Origin: Macrotrachela quadricornifera
Taxonomy: Eukaryota; Rotifera; Eurotatoria; Philodinida; Philodinidae
Length of the DNA: 64,000 nucleotides
Assembly: GCA_022393335.1 (NCBI GenBank)
Contig: JAJEKB010020696.1
Span: 269,384 to 333,383 of the forward strand
Reading direction: 5' to 3'
Of the stretch, positions 31,080-42,059 are shown piece after piece. Numbering within the stretch: position 1 is the first letter of the stretch; each line of letters starts with the position of its first letter. The notes beneath the pieces are model-generated. The model had not been told where the DNA came from and searched no databases. It saw nothing but the letters and a program-made list of their open reading frames with translations. Both the position numbers and the translations under genes were made by a program.

Positions 31080-33836
31080 TGATGAAGTTGAAAAATCGCA
31101 AAAACCTTGTTGATAATCTGATATTTCAACTGAGGATGAGACATCAAAAGAAGATCAATATTCAATAACATTACAAGATATCGCAAACGAGTTATAATTC
31201 TTTGAAAAATTTAGCTTTGCTGTTTTACTTCCAACTACTGTCAAAAATCATAATAACATTTATACATACCTACGCATTTACTAAATTAGCAGTTTGTGAC
31301 AAAACAACTGTAAGCTCTCATGATGAATATTAAAAATCCTACGAATTTTTTTTAGCCGTGGCTAGTGTTATATATCAGGTTAGAATAGTTTAATCTTTTT
31401 ATCAAATTCGTATTTTATTATTTGTCATTATTTTGATGATGCATCTCTTTCTTGGTTTATACATATATGTAAATATATAGGTGAAACTCACTCGTCAAAC
31501 TCATGATGCTTGGTTAACAACAGCAGAATTCCTGTAATACTTCGAAATAATATAACATTCGACTGTTTTGTGCAGGTTTTAGACATAGTAAAAAGCCTCA
31601 TTTAGCTAGCTATTTCTTACTCATTTTATTTATATTTCTGATTTAGAATTATGTAGTAAAAGACCCATCAAAAGATAGAACATATGGACATGCAGATCGC
31701 TGTACTTTATGTCAATTAACTTGTTTTGAAATTGGCAACAGCTTTTGTTATGGTTCTCTACATGGTTTGTATTCTAGAGTGTTTGTAAATAAGATATTTT
31801 TCTTAATTAGTAGAGAATAAAGAGTTTTGTCAGGAAGAAGAACTTTTTCTTTTTATTGTATGCAATGAGAATCTTTAAATAAGAAGTTATCTTTATACCT
31901 TATGATATCATTTATCATAAGACAATTAAAGTAAACTATATTTGATTCAAAATTTTTAGTTACGCATGATGATGTATTTGAATTTGAGAAGAAAGATAAC
32001 AATGCAATGTATATATTGTATTTTAATGCAAGTGGATAGGAAGACTTAATGATGATAATCATTAACAAGAACACCATCCTTTTGACAGCATTGTATTATA
32101 TTGATGTTAATAATAAGATTCTTACAGAACTCGTTTATAATTGTATTATGTGGATCAATATTTCTTTGTTAGAGTTATATTGAGTCTTATATATGCAATA
32201 CAATCGATTTTTAAGTGGCAGCTAATCATGACACGAAATTTTCTTTTCTTTTTTCTTTTTGCCCCAAAGAGAAAATTAATCCTTTTATGGTTGGCCGCGG
32301 TTAAAGTAGATTATTGAATTCGGGAACAATTCTCTTGTCTGGAGAAACTACTGCATAGTATCCATTATTCAATGACTAAGAGATTGCCATGTGCTTTGCG
32401 GTATTATACAATGCAATTATTAGCTTATGCTTCTATTTTCTCAAAAATACAAATATTAAAGACTAATTGATTGAATCCAATGAAAAGTCTGTTAGATATA
32501 TTTCTGAATCAATTTCTTTTGTCATAGGAAGTTCGTATATCAATTATTTTCTTGTTATAACATTTGATTATCTTCTTTGATATTTTAAAGACGTCTAATT
32601 GTATTTAGATTGTACACACATTTTCACATGTTCATCAAAAATTGGTCAAATCTGGTCCTATTCATAGTTATAATGCCTTAAATTTTGAAAGCACAGTTGG
32701 TACGTATAGTTTAATGGTTCCACATGTATATTTCTTTCTATGTAAGCGAGAATTCTAAGATATATGTCAGTTTATTCATTCAACTATCGAATAATAGTTA
32801 TGCATAACAATTTATTACGTCAGAAATGATATAAATTAATAAATCTTTTAAGCGCAGTAGGATGAGATAGTTATTTAATTTCACGTGTATATGTTTAATC
32901 TTCTACATGATAATATAGAAGTTACAAACTGAATAATCCATAATGATATCGTGAGTCTCTAAAGATTATTTTTTGAATAATAAATACATTTTAAAATATT
33001 TTATTTCACTAAATAACCATTATCTTAAAGATACCATCAACGAACTTATATATCATATAGAAGTATTTATTCATTTGAGACTCATTTCATATTTGGTTAT
33101 TCTTAAAAACACTTTTTTTTTGTTAATTGCATTATAGACATGTAGATAATTTTAACTGAACATTGGTGTTATTGATTAGGAGCATTTGTAAAATCTGTAC
33201 ATGGTCCATCGTTGATTTAGAAAGAATTGATCAACAATTTCGAGCTCATATGTTATGCTACTACTATTTTTAAAAATCCTTCTTCCCACCCAAAAAATTC
33301 CGTTATTGTTAAATTAAATACTTTCATCTAAGAAACATGATTTACCTACATGTATTGGTCTAGACATTGACATTTGTCTGGCTCGTAAAATATCCTTGGT
33401 ATTTCTGACATGTTAGTAGATACCTTGAAAATATATATGGAAAAGACCAATACATGCATTATTCATTGTGCTTTTACGAAAATTTCGTCGTCACAATTCA
33501 CCGTTCAACCCATAAACAAGTAGATAATTTGGCTATTATATATTGTGATTATTTAAATGATCTTCATATTAGAATAATTTTAGGTATAATACAATTGATA
33601 GTTACAAGAATGTCATATTCATCGTTGATCAAGCACATGTTATTGATTCTGACTCCTTTTTCTCGATGCAATCAAATATGTCAATGACTTGCTTGTTTAT
33701 GCCAAGCATTCAAATCCATCTAGCATTGTTCCAATTAATTACAATTTCGTCGGGAAAAAGAATGCTTATAAGAAATATTCACAAATGAAATCATTTTCTA
33801 AATTTCGTATATTTCGCAATATAGTAGAGTCAACTT
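31080..33836 (+). pseudogene. Decayed intron-containing transposase-like gene
   Basis: Exon-like blocks lie among AT-rich spacers: one near 31492-31533 (VKLTRQTHDAWLTT), 31647-31763 (Cys-rich, CTLCQLTCFEIGNSFCYG), and 32609-32699 (GPIHSYNALNFESTV). The last has donor GGTACG and joins in phase to the block starting at 33180 (GAFVKSVHGPSLI). That block then hits an in-frame TAG while similarity appears to continue (KELINNFELICYATT). A last block ends at 33836 (INYNFVGKKNAY...). The wording resembles C-terminal parts of CACTA-like transposase-domain proteins. This family call is tentative. Confidence 0.4.
33348..33456. mobile_element. ~108-bp MITE with CATGTATTGGTCT termini
   Basis: Ends 'acatgtattggtct' and 'agaccaatacatgc' are inverted copies of 13-14 bp. 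The inside has no coding content. It lies within the decayed transposase-like gene. Confidence 0.5.
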
Positions 33837-33839
33837 AAA

Positions 33840-35900
33840 TTTTGTTTTAATACTTGCTACAATGTACTATTTGTAACAACTAAAGGTTATCTCTGTTAGT
33901 TTACAATGTTATGCATATATTCCTCGGTTATACCTTAGTTTACTAACATTTGTGATTAATCATTATAAATAAAACTAGAATTATGGAAGATATGACTTAA
34001 ATAAAAATATATTGTACCGCAAGTCCGTCAGAAACAAGCCATAATTTCTAGAATAACAAATAATTTCAAATTTTTATCCATATCATTGCTAGCAGCTCTC
34101 ATACTCTGACATATTCAAGTATGGAAACTATCTAATATTTTAATAGTATATCCTTTTCTTGTGTGCATCAAACAATTACTTACTATTCTTCCTGAGAATC
34201 AACTTGCCACTTTTACAAACCAATTCATTACATAAATCTTGATATAAAACACTCTCCATAGCGATGCTGCTCAAATTTGATGAGTCTAAAGGAGAAGATT
34301 TTTTCTTTCATACTTAACCCTCGACTAAATTCATTCTATTTATTTTGAAAATCATTGTCAGATAACTAATGAATTAGTGTGATGCTATAGTTACGTCAAT
34401 CTGAACATACCTTTCACATTTTATGATTTCCACAAGCAAGACTATCAATTTCAATTTCGAAAAATATCAAGCATCCACATTTTCTTCACCATAGATAACA
34501 ATTTTGACTTTAATAGACCATTAATAAAGTACTGACATTAGTTGCTTGGACTACAGTTGACATACTTCTTTCCAAAAATATCCTAGGCTTCGTCGAAAGT
34601 TGAACGCAAGAGAAGATTATGTTAACCATATAAATGAATGATGCATTCATTGTCAGAATCTCTACAAGGCGTCATTTACTACTAGTGAATACCCTCATCC
34701 TATTTTCTTCTCAAACTAATCGTTTAACTGTGTTACGATTGAACCAAATTAGTTCCCAATTCGTAAGAATCAGTAGATTTTTAATAGAATCACTCCCAAT
34801 CAGGAATCATAAAATGCAAACGGACAGAGAAGCAAAAAACTAAAGCAAAGAAAAAAAATACAAGCACAATTTATTATAGAAATCACGTATGATGATAGAA
34901 ATTTGGTTTTGCATTTTGTGTACCAAACCTTTCAAATATGTCCCTTTATTTCCAAAGGAAGCACATTGTCAGATTCCGTAGATCATGCAAACCGTTGTAA
35001 GTTTCCCAAAACATCTGTTTTGTTTTAAAAGTCAATCTTTCAAATAAGGGGCTAGTCATTCGTCGGCGCCCATCCAGGATGTCACTCACGACTAGCCGCT
35101 CCTTTGTGCATTCGTACTTCTTCATTCTTTGTAGCTTTCTCTATACGATATATCTCATTTATCATTACGGTTCTCCATTTTTTTTGTACGATCGATATAG
35201 ATACTCTAGTTGCACAACATTATTTACATAATACATTATTTACATAATACATTATTAGATTTCTGAGCACTTAATTATCCAGTCTGCAACTAATATAATT
35301 GATGGAGAAGTCGGCATCGGAAATTCATTAGTTGAAATTTAGGCATGAAAAAGTGTAATTCGAAGAGAGCATAAGCTCGCACTCTTCTGATTCATTGCAT
35401 TTTCAGCCTGATAAAATCTCACATGCCCCAAACCTAACATTGAAAATCTATGATTGAGTGAATTTTTCACCTCCAACACTTTTATGTATTGAAAGCGTAA
35501 CATCAAAAACCCTTAGTAGGTTTGTCTTTTCACTTAAAAAACTCTAATTGGTGTAGAAAACGAGTTCGAAAACATCTGATTCTATGAAACCTGCAGCCCA
35601 AAAAAGTGCTTGGTTTGAAGTGCGACATCGAAAAACTTTACTTGGATCGTTTTCCAGGTTGCGAAAATTGGTTTTGTAATCTTATACTTACTTAACCTGC
35701 ACGCTATGACCTGGCACAGACAAAGCTACACACGAAATCCTATTAGTATTTCTCGTATAACCGCACTTCGGTTGAAAGAAAAAATTTATTTGAAAAAATT
35801 CAAAAACTAATAGCACCATTCCATTCCTCGATTCCGAAAACCGTCGGTCAAACTTTACCGGAAGTGCATATGAATCTTTTAGAAGATGTTTTTTTGACCC
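33840..35900. other. AT-rich spacer
   Basis: No gene recognised. A compact hairpin GGCTAGTC...GACTAGCC lies at about 35050-35093, and a short direct repeat 'cattatttacataata' is near 35218-35255. Confidence 0.3.
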
Positions 35901-35904
35901 TGAC

Positions 35905-36290
35905 ATAAACAAACACACACAAACTATTTCTTTTGTATGACCCTCCTTTCAATCGAGGGAACTTCATTTGTTTATGATTTTAAATCTGACTTGTTATTAT
36001 TTCTTAACTTAGGACATATATATGGTACATCGTACTCTTACTCTAAAAATCAATTATCTGCTCTGCTTTCCTCTGCTTATGAGGTCATTATTAAAAAAAA
36101 ACAGCAAAAGTAAATTATTCGATACATAAATAGATAATTTACTCGTGAATAAAAATTAGCTAATGATTAGATATCGTCATGCTCACATCTCATTTTTTCA
36201 CCTCCACAAAAACCTACTTATTCCCTCGACTGTAGAGAGGGTGGTATGAAAAAAAATAGTTTGTACGTATGTGTGTTTGTGGGTTTGTGT
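35905..36290. mobile_element. Inverted-repeat element with CA/TG-rich ends
   Basis: 'acacacacaaactatttc...tatgaccctcc...tcgaggga' (35910-35960) is mirrored by 'tccctcgactg...gagggtggtatg...aatagtttgtacg' (36222-36275). The loop of about 260 bp has no feature. Confidence 0.5.
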
Positions 36291-36292
36291 CA

Positions 36293-36375
36293 AGGTCGAA
36301 AGAACATTGAGGTCAAAAGAACATTGAGGTCAAAAGAACATTGAGGTCAAAAGAACATTGAGGTCAAAAAAACAT
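36293..36375. repeat. 17-bp tandem repeat, about five copies
   Basis: The unit 'aggtcaaaagaacattg' is repeated head to tail with very few changes. Confidence 0.75.
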
Positions 36376-36557
36376 TCACATTGAATAATTCCAGCAGCAC
36401 GTTGAGTCTTTCCCTATATACTCTGAAAAAACTCAGAAGTCCTCAGGTCCCATAATCCACCGGTATGGATAGACACCATTCCTCATTGCGTTGGTATCAC
36501 AATTGATCAACAATGGATGTTAGGAATTGGTGAGGTTTGGTATTTTTCATTGAAAAA

Positions 36558-37529
36558 NNNNNNNNNNNNNNNNNNNNNNNNNNNNNNNNNNNNNNNNNNN
36601 NNNNNNNNNNNNNNNNNNNNNNNNNNNNNNNNNNNNNNNNNNNNNNNNNNNNNNNNNNNNNNNNNNNNNNNNNNNNNNNNNNNNNNNNNNNNNNNNNNNN
36701 NNNNNNNNNNNNNNNNNNNNNNNNNNNNNNNNNNNNNNNNNNNNNNNNNNNNNNNNNNNNNNNNNNNNNNNNNNNNNNNNNNNNNNNNNNNNNNNNNNNN
36801 NNNNNNNNNNNNNNNNNNNNNNNNNNNNNNNNNNNNNNNNNNNNNNNNNNNNNNNNNNNNNNNNNNNNNNNNNNNNNNNNNNNNNNNNNNNNNNNNNNNN
36901 NNNNNNNNNNNNNNNNNNNNNNNNNNNNNNNNNNNNNNNNNNNNNNNNNNNNNNNNNNNNNNNNNNNNNNNNNNNNNNNNNNNNNNNNNNNNNNNNNNNN
37001 NNNNNNNNNNNNNNNNNNNNNNNNNNNNNNNNNNNNNNNNNNNNNNNNNNNNNNNNNNNNNNNNNNNNNNNNNNNNNNNNNNNNNNNNNNNNNNNNNNNN
37101 NNNNNNNNNNNNNNNNNNNNNNNNNNNNNNNNNNNNNNNNNNNNNNNNNNNNNNNNNNNNNNNNNNNNNNNNNNNNNNNNNNNNNNNNNNNNNNNNNNNN
37201 NNNNNNNNNNNNNNNNNNNNNNNNNNNNNNNNNNNNNNNNNNNNNNNNNNNNNNNNNNNNNNNNNNNNNNNNNNNNNNNNNNNNNNNNNNNNNNNNNNNN
37301 NNNNNNNNNNNNNNNNNNNNNNNNNNNNNNNNNNNNNNNNNNNNNNNNNNNNNNNNNNNNNNNNNNNNNNNNNNNNNNNNNNNNNNNNNNNNNNNNNNNN
37401 NNNNNNNNNNNNNNNNNNNNNNNNNNNNNNNNNNNNNNNNNNNNNNNNNNNNNNNNNNNNNNNNNNNNNNNNNNNNNNNNNNNNNNNNNNNNNNNNNNNN
37501 NNNNNNNNNNNNNNNNNNNNNNNNNNNNN
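36558..37529. other. Assembly gap (972 N)
   Basis: Run of N abutting a minisatellite. The true length of the array is therefore unknown, and long frames across it are artefacts. Confidence 0.95.
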
Positions 37530-38137
37530 CTTTCGGTGCTCAAGTGCTATATTATGGGAGTACCCTTGGGTCCTCACGTCATATACTATAGAGATACCCA
37601 TGGATCATCAAGTGCTATACCATGGGGATACTTTTGGGTGCCCAAGTGCTATACTTTGAGCGTATCCATGAGTGCTCAAGTGCTATACCATAGGGGTACC
37701 CTTGGGTGCTCAAGTGCTATACTATGGGGGTATTCATGGGTCATCAAGCGCTATACCATACGGGTACCCTCGGATCCTCATATGCTATTCTATACGGGTA
37801 TCCATAGGTCATCAAGCGCTATACCATGGGGGTACTCATGGGTCATTAAGTGCTATGGCATAGGGGTACCCTTGGGTGCTCAAGTGCTATATTATAGGGG
37901 TACGTTTGGGTTCTTACCTGCTATGCTACGGGGGCACCCTTGGATCTTCAGCTGCTATACTATGGAAAAGGCAAGAGTCTTCAAGTGCTCTACTATGGTA
38001 GTACCTTAGGGTCCGTAATTATTATAGTAGGAGAGTACGCGAGAGTCGTCAAGTGCTATACTACGATGGCACCCTAGGACCCTCAACTAGTAAATTAGAG
38101 AGTACCCTTGGATCCTTAAGTGCTTTATTCCGATACG
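37530..38137. repeat. 34-bp minisatellite
   Basis: About 18 copies of a unit like 'caagtgctatac...gggtacccttgggt' with a 34-bp period, diverged, starting at the gap edge. The period is not a multiple of three, so the open frames it gives (up to 490 codons including N) shift through the unit and are not genes. Confidence 0.75.
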
Positions 38138-38160
38138 CTGTTGGGTTGTGAAAGATTTTA

Positions 38161-38339
38161 AGTGACGGAAAGGTAGTTCTTCTGATTGATGGTTATAAAG
38201 CGGGAGGGGAGAAATGATTCAAAATGTTCGGAGAATAGAAAAATGTAGTAATTTAACGAACAATAAGAATAGAAGGAACAATATTGTACCTTTTTGATTA
38301 TGCTTCAGATTCAAATTGTATTCCGTTTTTTGAGTCTCA
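38161..38339 (-). repeat. 3' LTR
   Basis: 179 bp, direct counterpart of 43418-43596. In element sense it starts TGAGACTCAA and ends CCGTCACT, where the other copy ends CCGTTACA, so the terminal CA has mutated. A purine tract precedes it. Confidence 0.65.
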
Positions 38340-38351
38340 CTTTTCGTTTTT
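38340..38351 (-). promoter_or_regulatory. Polypurine tract
   Basis: In element sense AAAAACGAAAAG lies directly before the 3' LTR start TGAGAC, the expected place and composition for the plus-strand primer. Confidence 0.6.
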
Positions 38352-38399
38352 AATGACCTGTACTGTTCCATACTTCTGCCTTCGTTTTCTTTTGATGCA

Positions 38400-38975
38400 T
38401 CTTCTGTTGATTCATCGTGTCTACTGACCTCCATATACCACTATCTCAAGAAAAGTCCTTTTTTATTTTTTTACAAAAAGAAAAAAATAAAGAGATGGGA
38501 AAAGAAAGAGAGTAAGAGAAGGTTATAGAGAGGGTGAAGGACAAAAGTGTGGAAGAAAGATGCACTATAAGATAACATAACGAAAGGTAAGTGAACTCGT
38601 AATACGCAATATGAGAGAAAGAAGACGGCATATTATTGAAATGGTCAAAAGAAGCATCATACAAAAGGATGTCCGATATTGCTCTTAGGACACATTTTGC
38701 TCTAATTAAGACCCAATCCGAGGGCCTGCATAGCGTAATGTGTATGAAAACAGATGGATGAAAAAAAGACATTGTGAATAGTTTAGGGATAAAGCGAAGG
38801 AAGGAAGAAAGAAAGAAAAAAGAAAAAAAAACTGGATACACAAAAGTGTCTAAAAATAAATAGAAGAAAGACAAAATTGCACGAATATACGCGTGAAAGT
38901 GTTAATGTAAAATATATATATATGTTTAACTGGTAAAAAGAATGTTTAAGTGAATGCTGCACAATAACAGATGTT
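38400..38975. other. Untranslated region between env-like gene and 3' LTR
   Basis: Purine-rich on the plus strand. A short minus-strand frame starting at 38434 runs through the polypurine tract into the LTR. It could be a small 3' exon, but no family is recognisable. Confidence 0.3.
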
Positions 38976-40841
38976 TTACTTATCAGCATGAGACTGAGTT
39001 GACTGAATTCTTGCTACATCTACTGCACAAGATGGCATAGTGATGGTGAAATTTGTCGCTGCGGAGTTATTTTTTTTCGATCGTAAATAATATATTAAGA
39101 TACCAATTATAATTAAACTGATACATGCTATAATAATTCCTGTGAAAGAAATAGGATGATTAATCCATTCTTTATATCCTATAATTGTTGATGGCTTTGG
39201 AGTATTCAATATGAAGTCTATTACAGCTTGAACATCAGAGGGGATATGTGGCAGTTTTGCCCAATGAGTACTATCTCCGATCATTGAATGTAAATCGATT
39301 AAATTTTGCTCAATTGGATATAGTGTTGAATTTTGTGTTAAAGATATTGTTGATCCTAGTTTTATAGGTAAACCTGGTAAATAAAAACGATCGCAAACTA
39401 AAGAGTTAGTGTCGATAGTTGTAATAAGAGCGGTTGGTGGTAAAGTAATTTCATCATTGTCGGTAATCTTATGTTGTTCCATATCAGAAGTTTTAACTAA
39501 ATGGCATTTAGTGGTTGAGTTTGTCGATACGGCCCAGTGCTGTCCAATACGATAAATAAATACTGAATCAGTATATGCTTCTACTCGACATGACGCTAAA
39601 GGGGAATCAGTAAGAATTTGATAAAGACAGGTGTCTTGTAAATCTTTTCTAATTGCTGGGCTTTCCCGACAGGTTGACATATATTCGAAATTACAAGCAC
39701 TTGCTTCATCTTTCGACCACCGAATAAATTGTAAAGTTGTTGGATCAATACCGATAAATGCTGGCATTTGTGCCAGTCTAACTCGATTTGACCCATGTTT
39801 GAAGGGTATAGGAATAAGTTCATATATCGAATAGGTTGGTTGGTTTTCATCCGCAGCTGCAAAAAATGAAGTAAAAACTAGTTTTCCAATTATATGTTCA
39901 CTTTTAGTTGTTTGTGTCTGTTTTGCTGGAATAAAATCGATTCTTTGTTGTACAAGTAATTTGGTAATTAATGCAATGATGGGTATCGAGTCACTTGATT
40001 CATCAAACGTAATGTTTGTTGCTTCAACAATAAGTTCCACTACTCGAGGTAGGTCTTTGTGATGAATAAAGTCTAGATTGAGGTTGTTTTTTACTATATT
40101 TTCAATCGATGTGTGTATAAAATGTGCTTCGATAGCATGAATGAGTGAAGCTAGTCTCTCATTTAGAAAAATTGTCATTGAATGAATGGTTCGCATTTTA
40201 TCTTCTGTTCTGCGCAATACATCTGAATGTTCATTAACAAGTTGAATTGTTTGGTTTAATGCAAATTCAGTATGGTTTAATTCGTGTGCTAATTTAAGTT
40301 CACCTTCGTTTAAATGAAGAATTTGAGCCCGGTTGTTCTCTATAATTTGATTTCTCGAATGTAAAGAATTGGTGAGAGATTTCAATTCACTTCTTAAACT
40401 TATAGTTTGATATGTATTAATCCCTGAAAGAACGAGTGATGCTGAACCAATAGCTATAGAAATGATATCTTTAATAAACCGTTTGCGATGTTTCTTTTTA
40501 AACGCATCTGTTGTATTCAATTTATCTTTACGTGAACGATTCATTTTTCGAAATTGTGTAAGACTTGTTTTGGCAAATTGACTTCTGCATCCAGGAATCT
40601 TTTGCATAGCCGACATCGGAATCAAATAACACATATCTTCCACCATAGGAAATGTAACTGTAAATGTAACAATTTTGTTCGAAGGACGATATTCCGAAAA
40701 ATAATGTAACACTAATCCAGATGCCGTATGTACGATATCGGATTTTGGTATTTCTAATAAATCCTTCTTACTTACTGTGTTTAATGTTAAAATAGTTGTT
40801 AATAATAAAATTATTAAAACTGTTTTATTGTTTGAAGCCAT
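38976..40841 (-). CDS. env-like: Env-like class I-type fusion glycoprotein
   Basis: Intact 621-codon frame. Residues about 7-22 form a hydrophobic signal peptide. A polybasic furin-type site ends at Arg121 and is followed by a hydrophobic, Gly/Ala/Ser-rich segment (about 122-145) placed like a fusion peptide. Then comes a heptad-like region (about 148-210), a Cys-containing ectodomain with several N-glycosylation sequons, one transmembrane helix near 568-585 and a tail of about 35 residues. The short N-terminal and long C-terminal fragments recall F-type proteins (baculovirus F, insect errantivirus Env) more than vertebrate retroviral SU/TM. In an element this would mediate membrane entry. 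Whether it is expressed or used here is unknown. No family assignment beyond architecture is claimed. Confidence 0.7.
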   Translation of the reverse strand: MASNNKTVLIILLLTTILTLNTVSKKDLLEIPKSDIVHTASGLVLHYFSEYRPSNKIVTFTVTFPMVEDMCYLIPMSAMQKIPGCRSQFAKTSLTQFRKMNRSRKDKLNTTDAFKKKHRKRFIKDIISIAIGSASLVLSGINTYQTISLRSELKSLTNSLHSRNQIIENNRAQILHLNEGELKLAHELNHTEFALNQTIQLVNEHSDVLRRTEDKMRTIHSMTIFLNERLASLIHAIEAHFIHTSIENIVKNNLNLDFIHHKDLPRVVELIVEATNITFDESSDSIPIIALITKLLVQQRIDFIPAKQTQTTKSEHIIGKLVFTSFFAAADENQPTYSIYELIPIPFKHGSNRVRLAQMPAFIGIDPTTLQFIRWSKDEASACNFEYMSTCRESPAIRKDLQDTCLYQILTDSPLASCRVEAYTDSVFIYRIGQHWAVSTNSTTKCHLVKTSDMEQHKITDNDEITLPPTALITTIDTNSLVCDRFYLPGLPIKLGSTISLTQNSTLYPIEQNLIDLHSMIGDSTHWAKLPHIPSDVQAVIDFILNTPKPSTIIGYKEWINHPISFTGIIIACISLIIIGILIYYLRSKKNNSAATNFTITMPSCAVDVARIQSTQSHADK

Positions 40842-41597
40842 TATTCCTTTAATGTATTCTAAATGTTCTTTTTCTGTTGCTTATATAAGTCCCTTTTTTT
40901 TGTTTGCTCGTGATCAGTTTACTTTTAGTACCTTATCGACCTGTCTCAAGGATTTCGGTCTCTTCTATAATGTCGTCCTTGCTTGTGACTCTTCTCCTTC
41001 TAGACTTAGTTTTATCTTTGACCGTTGTTTGTATCAATATTCTTCTCATTAATGTTGTCCTTGTGTCCATAGACATCTTTTACTTAATATCTTGTCCTTC
41101 GTGTTTTACATTATTCTTGTCAACCTTCATTGTGAAAATGTTAATATTATCCTTGACTTTCAATATTGTTCCTGTTCCACTTCAAAACAATTGCCCTAGT
41201 AGATTCAAAGTATATGTCGTTCAAATGTTAACCATTATTTCAAATTTCGTATGATGCTTAACGTATATATACATGTACGCGATCATTCTTTTTAAGCTTC
41301 AGAGTTTCGTACTTCGTAATAACCTTTATATATATACACATATACACATGCATATAATCATCATTTTCAAGTTGGAGTATTTATCCTTTAAATTTTGGTC
41401 TTTATTTTATTCCATTTTTATTATGCAAAGCTATAATCAAGAATATCGTGGTAGCAGAAAAAAGAAAAAGAAGAAAAAAGCAAACTAAAATAACAAGAAA
41501 AAATAAATATGTTTAGGAGCAAATACACCCACAAAAAGGAAAGTGCCACACAAACATTTGTTTCGTAAACGTTGGTCTTTGTCTTGTATTTTTTCAG
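40842..41597. other. Spacer where Pol would be expected
   Basis: AT-rich, with plus-strand frames of hydrophobic low-complexity composition that resemble no protein family. No RT (YxDD) or integrase signature in any frame that I can read. Confidence 0.5.
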
Positions 41598-42059
41598 TTA
41601 TTGATCTCTAGAACTTTTGAAGTACGCAGTTTGTTGTCCTCCATCTATTGGTAGATTGTGTAGTTGTATAAGATCATTTCCAATGATACATAACCGAGAT
41701 AACAGAGGAGCAACATAAACTGTGTGACAACAAGTCGAGTTTGAAATAGTAACAGGTAATGAAAGAGCGTATAGGATTTTCAGCCGAGATCTATCCGCCA
41801 ATCGAACAGATAGAGAAGGTGAGGAAAATTGAGCTTGTTGACGAAGATAAGAAGGTAGTTTTGAAAATAGTCTTTTGTTAATGAGTGTTAATGATGATCC
41901 TGAATCAATGAGTAAAGGAATTGTTATTCCAGCTATTTTTCCTGAAATGATAAGAGGATTGTGGTTGGTAAAATTAACTGGATAAATGTGAGGTATCGTT
42001 TTGACGGGTTGTTTTATAAATGAGCGTTGCAATCCCGTCTTTTCAACGCTCTGTGTTAC
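41598..42059 (-). CDS. pro: Retroviral-type aspartic protease (gag -1 frame)
   Basis: The frame is open from inside the gag end and runs to a stop at 41598. Landmarks are the catalytic LLIDSGSSLTLI and the later CIIGNDLI, as in retropepsins (family ILGxDxL). In complete elements this frame would continue into reverse transcriptase, but here it stops after about 150 residues. Its role would be cleavage of Gag or Gag-Pro. It is probably made by -1 frameshifting at 42065-42059. Confidence 0.75.
   Translation of the reverse strand, partial: VTQSVEKTGLQRSFIKQPVKTIPHIYPVNFTNHNPLIISGKIAGITIPLLIDSGSSLTLINKRLFSKLPSYLRQQAQFSSPSLSVRLADRSRLKILYALSLPVTISNSTCCHTVYVAPLLSRLCIIGNDLIQLHNLPIDGGQQTAYFKSSRDQ

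Noticed and set aside
35044..35105. Compact hairpin GGCTAGTC...GACTAGCC as a possible structured RNA or ribozyme
   Set aside because: The core lacks hammerhead, tRNA or snRNA consensus; a short palindrome alone is not enough.
36497..38009. Very long open frames (348-490 codons) around the second gap
   Set aside because: They consist mostly of N and continue into a 34-bp tandem repeat read in shifting frames. No real coding evidence.
38446..38989. Minus-strand frames rich in Phe/Ser/Leu between env and the 3' LTR
   Set aside because: They arise from a purine-rich tract on the other strand and look like low-complexity translation.
40777..41488. Plus-strand frames opposite and upstream of the env-like gene
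   Set aside because: Hydrophobic low-complexity strings antisense to or between element genes, with no family resemblance.
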